Origin: Ruminococcus sp.
Lineage (GTDB): Bacteria > Bacillota > Clostridia > Oscillospirales > Ruminococcaceae
NCBI GenBank assembly: GCA_017461395.1
Contig: JAFTYF010000029.1
Coordinates: forward strand, 1 to 38,126
Length of the DNA: 38,126 nt
Direction of reading: 5' to 3'
Shown piece after piece: positions 17,247-25,709 of the stretch. The stretch's first letter is position 1. Each line of letters opens with the position of its first letter. Both the position numbers and the translations under genes were made by a program. The notes beneath the pieces are model-generated. The model saw only the letters and a program-made list of their open reading frames with translations, was not told the origin of the DNA and did not search any database.

Positions 17247-17844
17247 AGGCAGACTGATCGTATTTTCAGCTCCCTCTGGCTGCGGAAAAGGTACAATGCT
17301 TGAGGAAATCTTGAAAAACAACTCCTTCAGAACAGCAGTTTCGGCTACTACAAGAAATCCCCGTGAGGGCGAAGTTGACGGAGTATCCTATCACTTCCTC
17401 AGCCGTGAGGATTTTGATAAGAAAATAGAAGCAGATGAGTTCCTTGAACACGCTGTATACTGCGAAAACAGCTACGGAACACTCAAAAGCGAGGTTGACC
17501 CCTACCTTGAAAAGGGGATTGACGTTATTCTCGAAATCGAGGTTCAGGGCGCAATGAAGATAAGAACGATCCGTCCGGACGCTCTTTTCGTATTCATCGT
17601 TCCGCCGTCAATAAAGGAGCTCCGCCGCCGTCTTAACAAGAGAGGTACGGAGTCAGCAGAAGTTATCGAGAAACGTGTTTCTCAGGCTGCCGGTGAAATT
17701 GCTCTTGCCGGAAATTATGACTACATTATCGTTAATGATGCTCTTGAGGATGCTGTCAGCGACTTTTTTGCCGTTATCCGTGCAGAAAAGCTGAAAAGCG
17801 AATATTCCGGAGAGCTTATAGATAAAATTTTAGATGAGGTGTAA
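17239..17844 (+). CDS. gmk: Guanylate kinase
   Basis: Cytoplasmic enzyme that phosphorylates GMP to GDP with ATP. The 201-aa protein has the P-loop [10 protein letters not shown] near its N-terminus, the GMP-binding [17 protein letters not shown] segment and the EIEVQGA motif, all typical for Gmk. The ATG at 17239 has GGAGG 11 nt upstream inside remA. An upstream in-frame start would add 13 unrelated residues. It lies between remA and rpoZ, the conserved Firmicutes order. Confidence 0.96.
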   Translation: MTKGRLIVFSAPSGCGKGTMLEEILKNNSFRTAVSATTRNPREGEVDGVSYHFLSREDFDKKIEADEFLEHAVYCENSYGTLKSEVDPYLEKGIDVILEIEVQGAMKIRTIRPDALFVFIVPPSIKELRRRLNKRGTESAEVIEKRVSQAAGEIALAGNYDYIIVNDALEDAVSDFFAVIRAEKLKSEYSGELIDKILDEV

Positions 17845-17848
17845 TAAT

Positions 17849-18058
17849 ATGCTCAGACCAGCTGTAAACCAGATCATTTCAAAGAACGAAAGCTGCTACT
17901 CACTTGTTATCGCTGTTGCAAAGCGTGCAAGAGAAATCTCAGAGGAGCTTTACAAGAACAATGAGACTCTTGAAGAAAAGCCTGTAAAAACCGCTGTAGA
18001 AGAAATCGCAAGCGGAAAATGCAAGATCGTAAGCACTGCTGCTCAGAACGCTGAGTAA
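17849..18058 (+). CDS. rpoZ: RNA polymerase omega subunit
   Basis: A 69-aa small subunit that helps assemble and stabilise RNA polymerase. It begins MLRPAVNQII and has the conserved YSLVIAVAKRAREI helix and the KPVKTAVEEIASGK segment. GAGGTG lies 8 nt before the ATG. The stop codon overlaps the priA start as TAATG, which suggests translational coupling. Position directly after gmk confirms the assignment. Confidence 0.93.
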   Translation: MLRPAVNQIISKNESCYSLVIAVAKRAREISEELYKNNETLEEKPVKTAVEEIASGKCKIVSTAAQNAE

Positions 18059-20508
18059 TGCCGCTTATCGCTGAGACTGCCGTCAGCGGAACTGCCTATT
18101 CCTTCGATATGCTGTTCAGCTACGGCGTTCCACATTTTCTGGAGAAGGACATCTCATGCGGATGCCGTGTCCTCGTCCCTTTCGGAAAGGGCAACAAGCA
18201 GAGAATCGGCGTTGTTATGAAGATTTCAGAGGGAGATACGTCCGGTTTAAAATCCGTAGTATCCCTTGCGGACAAGGAACCCGTTATCTCCGGCGAGCTG
18301 CTTCAGCTTGCCTTTTATCTCCGTGACCATACCTTCTGCACCTATTTCGACGCAGTAAGAGTAATGCTCCCCCCTGCTATGAGTATTTCCGTCCGTGAGA
18401 AATTCTCACTGCCGGCAAAAACGGCAGATTATTCCGGCTTGTCAGAGAACGCCGCAGAGCTTCTTGAAAATCTGAGATTCGCCGGAAATTCCAGAGAGCT
18501 CAACCAGCTTATCAGAGATTTTATCGACAGAAACGGCAGAGCTCTTATCGACGAGCTTACCGCCATTGGAGCAATCCTCTCGGACAATATCTTCCACAGG
18601 GCAGCCGGAGATGCCTCCGTGAAAATGGTGCGCCTATCCGATGAATATCTCGTTTCTCCGGAAAAATTCAGTCTTACTCCCAAGCAGAAGAAAACGGCTG
18701 ATTTTCTGGAAGAATATGGTTCTGCCGCCGTCAAAGAAGCTGCATATATGTGCGGCGTCACAACGGATGTTGTTAAACGCTTATGCGCTAACGGAGCGGC
18801 TGTCGAATATGAAGCCGAAGTTCTCAGAAGTGTTGACGATGGCGCAGAAGAACGCTGCAATCCAGATGATATAATTCTCTCAGAAGAACAGCAGGCGGCT
18901 CATGATGCCGTTTTTGCAAAGATTTTCGAGAAAAAATATGCTCCGTTTCTGCTTCACGGCGTTACTGGAAGCGGAAAGACTTCCGTTTTTGAAAAACTTA
19001 TTTCCGATACCGTCAAGCTCGGACGTCAGGCAATGCTCCTCGTTCCGGAAATCGGTCTTACTCCTCAGGTTTTAAGGCGCTTCAGATCACTTTTCGGGGA
19101 AAGAGTTGCCGTTATCCACAGCGGACTTTCAATGGGACAGCGTCTTGACGAATACAAGCGGATAAAGCGTGGCGATGCTGATATAGTTATCGGTACACGA
19201 AGCGCCGTATTCGCTCCCCTCGACAATATCGGACTTATTATAATCGACGAGGAGGGCGAGCGCTCCTACAAATCCGAGACCTCTCCCCGTTATTCCACGC
19301 ATGATGCGGCAAAACAGCGCTGTGCATATCATGGTGCCGCACTGCTTCTCGCATCTGCAACTCCTTCAATCGAAAGCTATTATCTTGCCGAAAAGGGCGT
19401 TTACAGACTGCTTGAAATGAAAAAAAGATTTCACAGCAATCCGCTGCCGGAGGTAAGCATTATAGATATGAACACTGAACGAATGGAGGGAAATCCCTCG
19501 GAGTTCAGCCGTTCACTTACAGCGCAGATAAGCGATAATCTGCAAAACGGCGAACAGACTATACTTCTGCTGAACCGCAGAGGCTTCCACACGATCGTAA
19601 GCTGCTGCGACTGCTATCAGCCGGTATACTGCCCGAACTGCTCAGTTCCGCTGACATATCACAAAAAAAATGATATGATGATGTGCCACTACTGCGGACA
19701 TACCTGCGAACCTGTGACCGTCTGCCCGTCATGCGGTTCACAGCGGCTAAAAAATATGGGCTTCGGCACACAAAGGCTCGAAGCTGAGCTTTCTGTCATG
19801 TTCCCTCAGGCAAGGATTCTCCGCATGGATGCAGATACCGCTTTTTCACGCCACTCCTACGAAAAGAATTTCACTGACTTCCGCAATGGGCAGTACGACA
19901 TAATGATCGGTACGCAGATGATCGGAAAGGGACTTGATTTTCCCGATGTCACGCTGGTCGGAGTACTTTCCGTTGACAAAGCGCTCTATGCCGGAGATTT
20001 CCGCAGCTATGAGCGTACTTTCTCGCTTATCACTCAGGTGGTCGGCAGAAGCGGCAGAGGACACCGTCAGGGAAGAGCTGTTCTCCAGACATTCATGCCG
20101 GAGCATTATGTAATGAATCTTGCCGCAATGCAGGATTACAAGGGCTTCTACAATGAAGAAATAGCTATCAGAAGAGCAATGATATTTCCGCCGCTGTGCG
20201 ATATGTGTATTCTCTGCTTTTCCGCCGCTGATGAAGCTCTAGTCAAAAATGGTGCGGATGCAGTTCTTTCCCTTATGAATACCATGCTTCGTGAGCTTCA
20301 ACCAAAAACTCCGATAAGAGTTCTCGGACCGGTAAGATGCTCCTATGGCAGAATAAGCGGAAAATATCGCTACAGAATCATTATGAAATGCAAAAATACC
20401 GCCGAAATACGTGGATTTATCAGAGATCTCACGTCAAAGGCGGCACAGATAAAAGAAATGAAAAAAGTTGCCCTGTATGCCGATATGAACGGCGATACGG
20501 GCGTATAA
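18058..20508 (+). CDS. priA: Primosomal protein N', replication restart helicase
   Basis: An 816-aa superfamily 2 helicase that recognises stalled forks and reloads the replisome. The N-terminal DNA-binding domain begins YSFDMLFSYGVP. Walker A is GVTGSGKTS at about residues 301-309. Zinc-binding cysteines lie in CCDCYQPVYCPNC and in HYCGHTC...CPSCGS. The late helicase motif VVGRSGRGHRQG is intact. Motif II reads DEEG (residues 397-400) where the family usually has DEEH; this is a two-base difference from His codons and not a simple error. In Bacillus coaBC lies between rpoZ and priA; here it is absent. Confidence 0.95.
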   Translation: MPLIAETAVSGTAYSFDMLFSYGVPHFLEKDISCGCRVLVPFGKGNKQRIGVVMKISEGDTSGLKSVVSLADKEPVISGELLQLAFYLRDHTFCTYFDAVRVMLPPAMSISVREKFSLPAKTADYSGLSENAAELLENLRFAGNSRELNQLIRDFIDRNGRALIDELTAIGAILSDNIFHRAAGDASVKMVRLSDEYLVSPEKFSLTPKQKKTADFLEEYGSAAVKEAAYMCGVTTDVVKRLCANGAAVEYEAEVLRSVDDGAEERCNPDDIILSEEQQAAHDAVFAKIFEKKYAPFLLHGVTGSGKTSVFEKLISDTVKLGRQAMLLVPEIGLTPQVLRRFRSLFGERVAVIHSGLSMGQRLDEYKRIKRGDADIVIGTRSAVFAPLDNIGLIIIDEEGERSYKSETSPRYSTHDAAKQRCAYHGAALLLASATPSIESYYLAEKGVYRLLEMKKRFHSNPLPEVSIIDMNTERMEGNPSEFSRSLTAQISDNLQNGEQTILLLNRRGFHTIVSCCDCYQPVYCPNCSVPLTYHKKNDMMMCHYCGHTCEPVTVCPSCGSQRLKNMGFGTQRLEAELSVMFPQARILRMDADTAFSRHSYEKNFTDFRNGQYDIMIGTQMIGKGLDFPDVTLVGVLSVDKALYAGDFRSYERTFSLITQVVGRSGRGHRQGRAVLQTFMPEHYVMNLAAMQDYKGFYNEEIAIRRAMIFPPLCDMCILCFSAADEALVKNGADAVLSLMNTMLRELQPKTPIRVLGPVRCSYGRISGKYRYRIIMKCKNTAEIRGFIRDLTSKAAQIKEMKKVALYADMNGDTGV

Positions 20509-20525
20509 CAGAAAGGATATTTAAC

Positions 20526-20984
20526 ATGGCACTCAGAAAAATTTTGACTGACAAGGACGAAATTCTCCACAAGGTCTGCAAGCCTGTAGAGAAATTCGAT
20601 GAAAAGCTTGCACAGCTTCTTGACGATATGCACGAAACTCTTGACAAGGCTCAGGGCGTAGGTCTTGCGGCTCCGCAGGTAGGAATCTGCCGCAGAATCT
20701 TCATCATGCACCTTGAAGATGGAATCATAGAGGCTATAAATCCCGAAGTTACAAACTGCGAAGGCAAACAGCGTATCGAGGAAGGATGCCTCTCCTGTCC
20801 TAATGTATGGGGATACGTTACACGTCCGAAAAAATGCCGCCTCAAGGCTCAGGACCGCAACGGAAACTGGTTCGAGCGTGATTTCACAGAGCTTGGCGCA
20901 CAGTGCACCTGTCATGAAAACGATCATCTTGACGGTCATGTTTTTACTGAGATAGTAGAAGAATTTTTCGTTCCTGAGGAGTGA
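20526..20984 (+). CDS. def: Peptide deformylase
   Basis: Metalloenzyme that removes the formyl group from nascent proteins. The protein has 152 aa with all three family motifs: [10 protein letters not shown] (residues 44-53), EGCLS with metal ligand Cys88, and HENDH with ligands His130 and His134 and catalytic Glu131. AAAGGA precedes the ATG at 20526. It is followed 8 nt later by fmt, its functional counterpart. Def appears intact although fmt is interrupted. Confidence 0.96.
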   Translation: MALRKILTDKDEILHKVCKPVEKFDEKLAQLLDDMHETLDKAQGVGLAAPQVGICRRIFIMHLEDGIIEAINPEVTNCEGKQRIEEGCLSCPNVWGYVTRPKKCRLKAQDRNGNWFERDFTELGAQCTCHENDHLDGHVFTEIVEEFFVPEE

Positions 20985-20992
20985 TAATATAT

Positions 20993-21931
20993 ATGAAGAC
21001 AATTTTCATGGGAACGCCTGACTTCGCTGTACCCTGCCTGAAAGCTCTTGCAGAAAGCACTCACGAAGTAATGGCAGTATTCACACAGCCCGACAAACCA
21101 AAGGGGCGCGGCTACAAGATGATCCCTACGCCCGTTAAGACTGCTGCGGCTGAATATGACATTCCCGTTTATCAGCCTCTTTCTCTCAGAAAGGGCGATG
21201 ATGCGGAAGAATCTATGAAGCTTCTGCGTGAGCTTGCTCCAGATATTATAATCGTTGCGGCTTACGGTCAGATTCTCCCCAAAGAAGTCCTTGAACTCCC
21301 GAAATACGGCTGCGTGAATATCCATGCATCGCTTTTGCCGAAATACAGAGGTGCAGCTCCTATCAACTGAGTGATCCTCAACGGCGAAAAGGAAACCGGA
21401 ATCACCTCCATGCAGATGGGCGAGGGACTTGATACCGGCGATATGCTCATAAAAAGATCAACTGAGATCGGCGAAAACGAGACTTATCAGGAGCTATACA
21501 GCCGCCTGTCAGATATGGGCGCTGAGGTGCTTATGGATACCATTTCCGCTATTGAAAACGGCACTATTGCACCGGAAAAACAGGATGATTCCCTCACCTG
21601 CTACTCCCCTATGATAACAAAGGAAATGAGTGCCATCGACTTTAATAAATCCGCCGCTGAGGTACACAATACTATCAGAGGCGTTACCGGATTCGCTATG
21701 CTCGACGGAAAAAGACTCAAAATCTTCGCTTCAGCGCTCACCGGAAAAACATCCGCAGACGCAGCAAACGGCGAAATTGTTGATACCGCTTCCTTCGATG
21801 TAAAATGCGGAGACGGACAAATCATACGCTTCCTCGAAGTTCAGCCTGAAGGCAAAAAACGCATGAAGGTATCTGATTTTCTTCGTGGAAATAAACTTTC
21901 AACTGGTAAAATTTTTAATCAGGAGGTATAA
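20993..21931 (+). pseudogene. fmt: Methionyl-tRNA formyltransferase with in-frame TGA
   Basis: The enzyme formylates Met-tRNAfMet using 10-formyl-THF. The full reading frame is 313 codons, the normal family length, and starts [14 protein letters not shown]. Codon 126 (21368-21370) is TGA, in the segment GAAPIN-stop-VILNGEKETG, where clostridial homologues often have Trp; one G-to-A change in TGG explains it. The frame continues intact to 21931. Asn109 and His111 lie before the stop, while the Asp of GLDTGD (residue 147) lies after it, so neither part should be active alone. A GTG follows the TGA directly but lacks a ribosome binding site. Nearby genes use TGA as a normal stop. It could be a recent nonsense mutation, an assembly error or readthrough. 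Confidence 0.85.
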
Positions 21932-21934
21932 TTT

Positions 21935-22606
21935 ATGTCACCTATTGTATTCTTTCTTATCATGCTCATCCTTCCGCTTATCGCACAGATAATGGTATCA
22001 TCCACCTTCAACAAGTATAAGGATGTCCGCAATTCAAGAGGACTTACTGCTGATCAGGTAGCAAGACAGATACTTGACAGCAACGGACTTTATCACATCC
22101 GTGTAGAAAGAATCGGCGGAAATCTCACTGACCACTATGATCCTACTGCAAATGTTATCAGACTTTCAGACTCCGTTTACGGAAGCACTTCTGTTGCCGC
22201 TATTGGTGTTGCCGCTCACGAGTGCGGTCATGCCTGCCAGCACGCTGAGGATTACGCTCCTATCAGACTCAGAACTGCTATCGTTCCTGTTACAAACGTA
22301 TGCTCAAAGCTCTGGTATATCACATTCCTTATTGGTGTATTACTTTTCGAGGCATTTCCGGCACTTGCTTACCTCGGAATCATTATGTTCTCAGCAGTTG
22401 TGATTTTCCAGGCAGTAACTCTCCCCACTGAGCTTGACGCAAGCGGAAGAGCTCTCAATACACTTGAAGCTGAGGGCATCCTCGATTACAGAGAAGTTCC
22501 CATGGCTAAGAAGGTTCTCAAAGCAGCTGCTTTCACATACGTTGCAGCTCTTATCACATCTATCATGCAGCTTCTCAGACTTCTTGCTGCTGTGAGAAAC
22601 GACTGA
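21935..22606 (+). CDS. Zinc metallopeptidase, YugP family
   Basis: A 223-aa membrane-bound putative zinc protease (PF04298, Zn_peptidase_2). An N-terminal helix (about residues 3-23) anchors it. The HExxH-type motif HECGH lies at residues 95-99, followed by further hydrophobic helices in the C-terminal half. The segment LPTELDASGRALNTLE supplies the conserved downstream Glu/Asp region of the family. Substrate unknown. It begins 3 nt after the fmt reading frame and ends 2 nt before rsmB, so it is embedded in the operon. This position is not found in Bacillus subtilis. Confidence 0.9.
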   Translation: MSPIVFFLIMLILPLIAQIMVSSTFNKYKDVRNSRGLTADQVARQILDSNGLYHIRVERIGGNLTDHYDPTANVIRLSDSVYGSTSVAAIGVAAHECGHACQHAEDYAPIRLRTAIVPVTNVCSKLWYITFLIGVLLFEAFPALAYLGIIMFSAVVIFQAVTLPTELDASGRALNTLEAEGILDYREVPMAKKVLKAAAFTYVAALITSIMQLLRLLAAVRND

Positions 22607-22608
22607 TA

Positions 22609-23916
22609 ATGGCTGATTCACGTCATCTTGCAGTAAAGCTTCTGTGCAAAACCTTCGAGAACGGAAGCTATTCAAACATTCAGCTGGGCAGCGCACTAAG
22701 CTCTGCGGACATGGAACCGAGAGAAAAAAAGCTCTGCTCGGCGCTGTATTACGGCGTTATTGAGAGAAAGCTCACCCTTGACCACATCATTGGAGGACTT
22801 TCCTCACGCCCTCTTTCAAAGCTTGATGCCTCTGTGCTGAATATTCTCCGCTGCGGTATTTTCCAGATCATGTATATGGACGGAATCCCTGATAATGCGG
22901 CAGTAAATGAAAGCGTAAAGCTTGCAAAAACTATGAAAAAAACAAGCGCTTCGGGTATGATAAACGCTATTCTGCGTAATTTTATCCGGAGCGGCAAAAA
23001 AATAAAGCTTCCGGCTGATGATATCATGCGGGCTTCTGTTGAGTATTCTGCTCCGCCTGAGCTTGTGAAGGCTCTTATTTCCGATTACGGTCGGGATCAT
23101 GCAGAAAATCTACTTGAAGCCGCTCTTGGAAAGCCGGATATTTCTGTAAGGCACAATCAGCTGAAATGCTCTGACGAGGAATTCCTTGCGTCTCTTGATG
23201 GAATAAATGTGGAAAAATCACAGCTTCTGGAGCATTGCTACCACCTTGACTGCGGTGATCCTGCCGGACTTGAAGCGTTCAGAAAAGGCTTCTTCCATGT
23301 TCAGGATCTCTCCTCGCAGCTTTGCTGTGCCGCTCTTGCACCGACCGAAGATGATATCGTCCTCGATATCTGCGCCGCTCCCGGAGGAAAAACCTTCACA
23401 ATGGCGGAAATGATGAACGGCAAGGGACAGATCTTCGCATTTGATCTTCACGAAAAACGTGTGAAGCTTATCCGTGACGGCGCTGAAAGACTTGGTCTTG
23501 AAAATATCAAAGCCGCCGCCGGTGACGCTTCAAAGTTCAATCCGGAGCTTCCGCAGTTTACAAAGATCCTCTGCGATGTGCCGTGTTCCGGTATCGGTGT
23601 TATCGGCAGAAAACCGGAAATAAAATACAAGGATATCTCGGATTTTAAATCGCTCCCCGATATCCAGTTTGCTATCGCTGACAACGCTGTGAAATATCTT
23701 GCAGCCGGCGGAGAAATGGTGTATTCCACCTGCACTCTCCGGAAGGACGAAAACGACAGCGTATGCGACAGGCTTCTTAAAACTCATCCGGAGCTTGAAC
23801 CTTCTACGCTCGGCGGAATTGCCGGCGAAAAGTTCGGGGCAAGAGCAAGTATCTTCCCCATGCACTTCGGAAGCGATGGTTTCTTCATTGCAAAATTCAG
23901 AAAAATCAGCAGATAG
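22609..23916 (+). CDS. rsmB: 16S rRNA cytosine-967 C5-methyltransferase
   Basis: SAM-dependent rRNA methyltransferase, 435 aa, close to the usual length. An N-terminal NusB-like RNA-binding domain (about residues 1-140) is followed by the Rossmann-fold catalytic domain. The SAM-binding motif is CAAPGGKTF, and the catalytic cysteines are in DVPCSG and STCTL, the usual RsmB pair. The ATG lies 2 nt after the YugP-type gene. The order fmt, rsmB, rlmN is the same as in Bacillus except for the inserted protease. Confidence 0.94.
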   Translation: MADSRHLAVKLLCKTFENGSYSNIQLGSALSSADMEPREKKLCSALYYGVIERKLTLDHIIGGLSSRPLSKLDASVLNILRCGIFQIMYMDGIPDNAAVNESVKLAKTMKKTSASGMINAILRNFIRSGKKIKLPADDIMRASVEYSAPPELVKALISDYGRDHAENLLEAALGKPDISVRHNQLKCSDEEFLASLDGINVEKSQLLEHCYHLDCGDPAGLEAFRKGFFHVQDLSSQLCCAALAPTEDDIVLDICAAPGGKTFTMAEMMNGKGQIFAFDLHEKRVKLIRDGAERLGLENIKAAAGDASKFNPELPQFTKILCDVPCSGIGVIGRKPEIKYKDISDFKSLPDIQFAIADNAVKYLAAGGEMVYSTCTLRKDENDSVCDRLLKTHPELEPSTLGGIAGEKFGARASIFPMHFGSDGFFIAKFRKISR

Positions 23917-23930
23917 AAAGGGTGAATCAA

Positions 23931-24977
23931 TTGGAAAAAACAGATATTCTCAGTCTCAGTCTTGAAGAACTTGAACAGCTGCTTATTTCCGCCGGAGAAA
24001 AGAAATTTCGTGCAAAACAGATTTTTCAGTGGCTTCATGTAAAAAGAGTCATGGATTTCGACCAAATGACTGATATATCTGTCCAACTGAGGCAGTTCTT
24101 GAAAGAAAATTTTTGTATAAATGGACTATTTATGCAAAAAAGACTTGAATCTGCTATAGATAATACTGTAAAATATCTTTATAGACTCTCTGACGGGAAC
24201 TTTGTCGAAACTGTTCTGATGGACTACAACTATGGAAAAAGCATTTGCGTATCTACTCAGGTAGGCTGCAAAATGGGATGTAATTTCTGCGCTTCGGCTA
24301 TCGCAGGCTTTGTCAGATCTCTTGAACCATCTGAAATACTTATGCAGATCTACGAGACAGAACGTGACGCCGGCACAAGAGTTTCCGGTGTCGTACTTAT
24401 GGGTATCGGCGAACCGCTTGATAATTTCGACAACGTTCTGAAATTTCTGAGTCTGCTTTCCGACAAGAACGGAAACAATCTCAGTCTCCGCCATGTTTCG
24501 CTGTCTACCTGCGGAATCGTTCCAAGGATATACAAGCTGGCGGATATGAAGCTTCAGCTTACGCTGTCGGTTTCGCTCCACAGTCCCTACGACGACAAAA
24601 GAAGTGAAATAATGCCCGTCAACAGGACATATAATATAGACGAGCTTATGAAAGCCTGTCGGTACTACATTGATACCACAGGCAGACGTGTCACCTTTGA
24701 ATACGCCGTTATCGACGGTGTAAATTCATCGGATAAGGACGCGGACAGGCTGGCAGCTCTGCTCAGAGGCATGAACTGCCATGTAAACCTTATCCCCGTA
24801 AATCGGGTTAAGGAAAGAAATTACAAAACCGCCCGTTCTGGGGTGGCAGATTTCGCAAAACGCCTCGGTCAAAGAGGCATAAATGCAACTGTCAGAAGAA
24901 CTCTCGGCAGTGATATAGAAGCGGCGTGTGGACAGCTCAGGCGCGACGCTGGAAGCAAAGGAGGTCAGGATAATTGA
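23931..24977 (+). CDS. rlmN: 23S rRNA A2503 / tRNA A37 C2-methyltransferase
   Basis: Radical SAM enzyme of 348 aa that methylates adenine C2 in 23S rRNA and some tRNAs. The iron-sulfur cluster motif is CKMGCNFC, the SAM-binding GIGEP segment is present, and the C-terminal catalytic cysteine is in AACGQL. I favour a TTG start at 23931 because AAAGGGTG sits about 7-8 nt upstream. A GTG at 23922 overlaps that ribosome binding site and would add three residues. The stop codon overlaps the TTG start of prpC. Confidence 0.94.
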   Translation: MEKTDILSLSLEELEQLLISAGEKKFRAKQIFQWLHVKRVMDFDQMTDISVQLRQFLKENFCINGLFMQKRLESAIDNTVKYLYRLSDGNFVETVLMDYNYGKSICVSTQVGCKMGCNFCASAIAGFVRSLEPSEILMQIYETERDAGTRVSGVVLMGIGEPLDNFDNVLKFLSLLSDKNGNNLSLRHVSLSTCGIVPRIYKLADMKLQLTLSVSLHSPYDDKRSEIMPVNRTYNIDELMKACRYYIDTTGRRVTFEYAVIDGVNSSDKDADRLAALLRGMNCHVNLIPVNRVKERNYKTARSGVADFAKRLGQRGINATVRRTLGSDIEAACGQLRRDAGSKGGQDN

Positions 24978-25699
24978 GATTCAGATTCGGAACAGACATC
25001 GGTCTGAAGCGTGATGAAAATCAGGACGCTGTCAGATGCGAATATTTCGGGCATAACGTCCTTGCTGTTGTGTGCGACGGTATGGGCGGTGAACGTGCAG
25101 GTAAAGAAGCAAGCAGCATCGCTATTGAGGAATTTTTCCAGCGTTTCTCCGCTGGCTACTCCGAAAGCCTTGATGATGAAGGAATACGCAAGCTCCTTAT
25201 ATCCTCAGTTTCTGCGGCAAACTCGGTTATCTATACCCGTGCACGCCTTGATTTCAAGAATTTCGGCATGGGAACAACCTGCGTTGCTGCATATATCAAC
25301 GACAGATCGGCGTTTATAATCAATGTCGGCGACAGCAGAGCGTATCTGATAACTGACCAGAAGCTGCTTAAGGTCACTACCGATCATAATGTAGCTGCCC
25401 TCCTCTACGAAAAGGGGAAAATTACTGAGGAGGAAATGGAGGAGCATCCTCAGCGCCATATGCTTGTGAGAGCGGTGGGCGTTGAAAAAACTGTGCTCCC
25501 TGATACTTTTATCCTTGACTATGAGGGTAAAATCAGCTTGCTGCTGTGCTCTGACGGCCTTTCAGGATACTGCAGCGATGACGAAGTGTATAACGTTATC
25601 CTTAACTCGTCTTTTGATAACGTTGCAGATGAATTGATAAAGCTTGCTAACAGCAAGGGTGGCAGCGATAATGTAACAGTCGCTGTTATATCGGATTAG
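24974..25699 (+). CDS. prpC: PP2C-type Ser/Thr protein phosphatase
   Basis: A 241-aa cytoplasmic Mn/Mg-dependent phosphatase that reverses the action of the adjacent PrkC kinase. All signature motifs are seen: DENQDA, CDGMGGERAG, GDSRAYL, SDGLSGY and the terminal GGSDNVTV. It uses a TTG start at 24974, supported by AAGGAGGT 8 nt upstream and a 4-nt TTGA overlap with the rlmN stop. The next gene, the kinase, starts 10 nt later. This pair is conserved across Firmicutes. Confidence 0.95.
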   Translation: MRFRFGTDIGLKRDENQDAVRCEYFGHNVLAVVCDGMGGERAGKEASSIAIEEFFQRFSAGYSESLDDEGIRKLLISSVSAANSVIYTRARLDFKNFGMGTTCVAAYINDRSAFIINVGDSRAYLITDQKLLKVTTDHNVAALLYEKGKITEEEMEEHPQRHMLVRAVGVEKTVLPDTFILDYEGKISLLLCSDGLSGYCSDDEVYNVILNSSFDNVADELIKLANSKGGSDNVTVAVISD

Positions 25700-25709
25700 G
25701 AGGAACAAA

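Noticed and set aside
20370-21002. A 210-aa minus-strand frame opposite the end of priA and def
   Set aside because: It is antisense to well-supported genes and has no ribosome binding site or recognisable motif.
21368-21370. TGA as tryptophan (altered genetic code) or selenocysteine
   Set aside because: Many genes in the window end with TGA in positions overlapping the next start (for example prkC/rsgA and rsgA/thiN), so TGA is a normal stop. No SECIS-like hairpin sits just downstream, and Fmt has no Sec at this site.
21371-21931. The second half of fmt as a separate gene starting at GTG
   Set aside because: It directly continues the fmt frame, lacks a ribosome binding site and contains only the later part of the Fmt domain structure.
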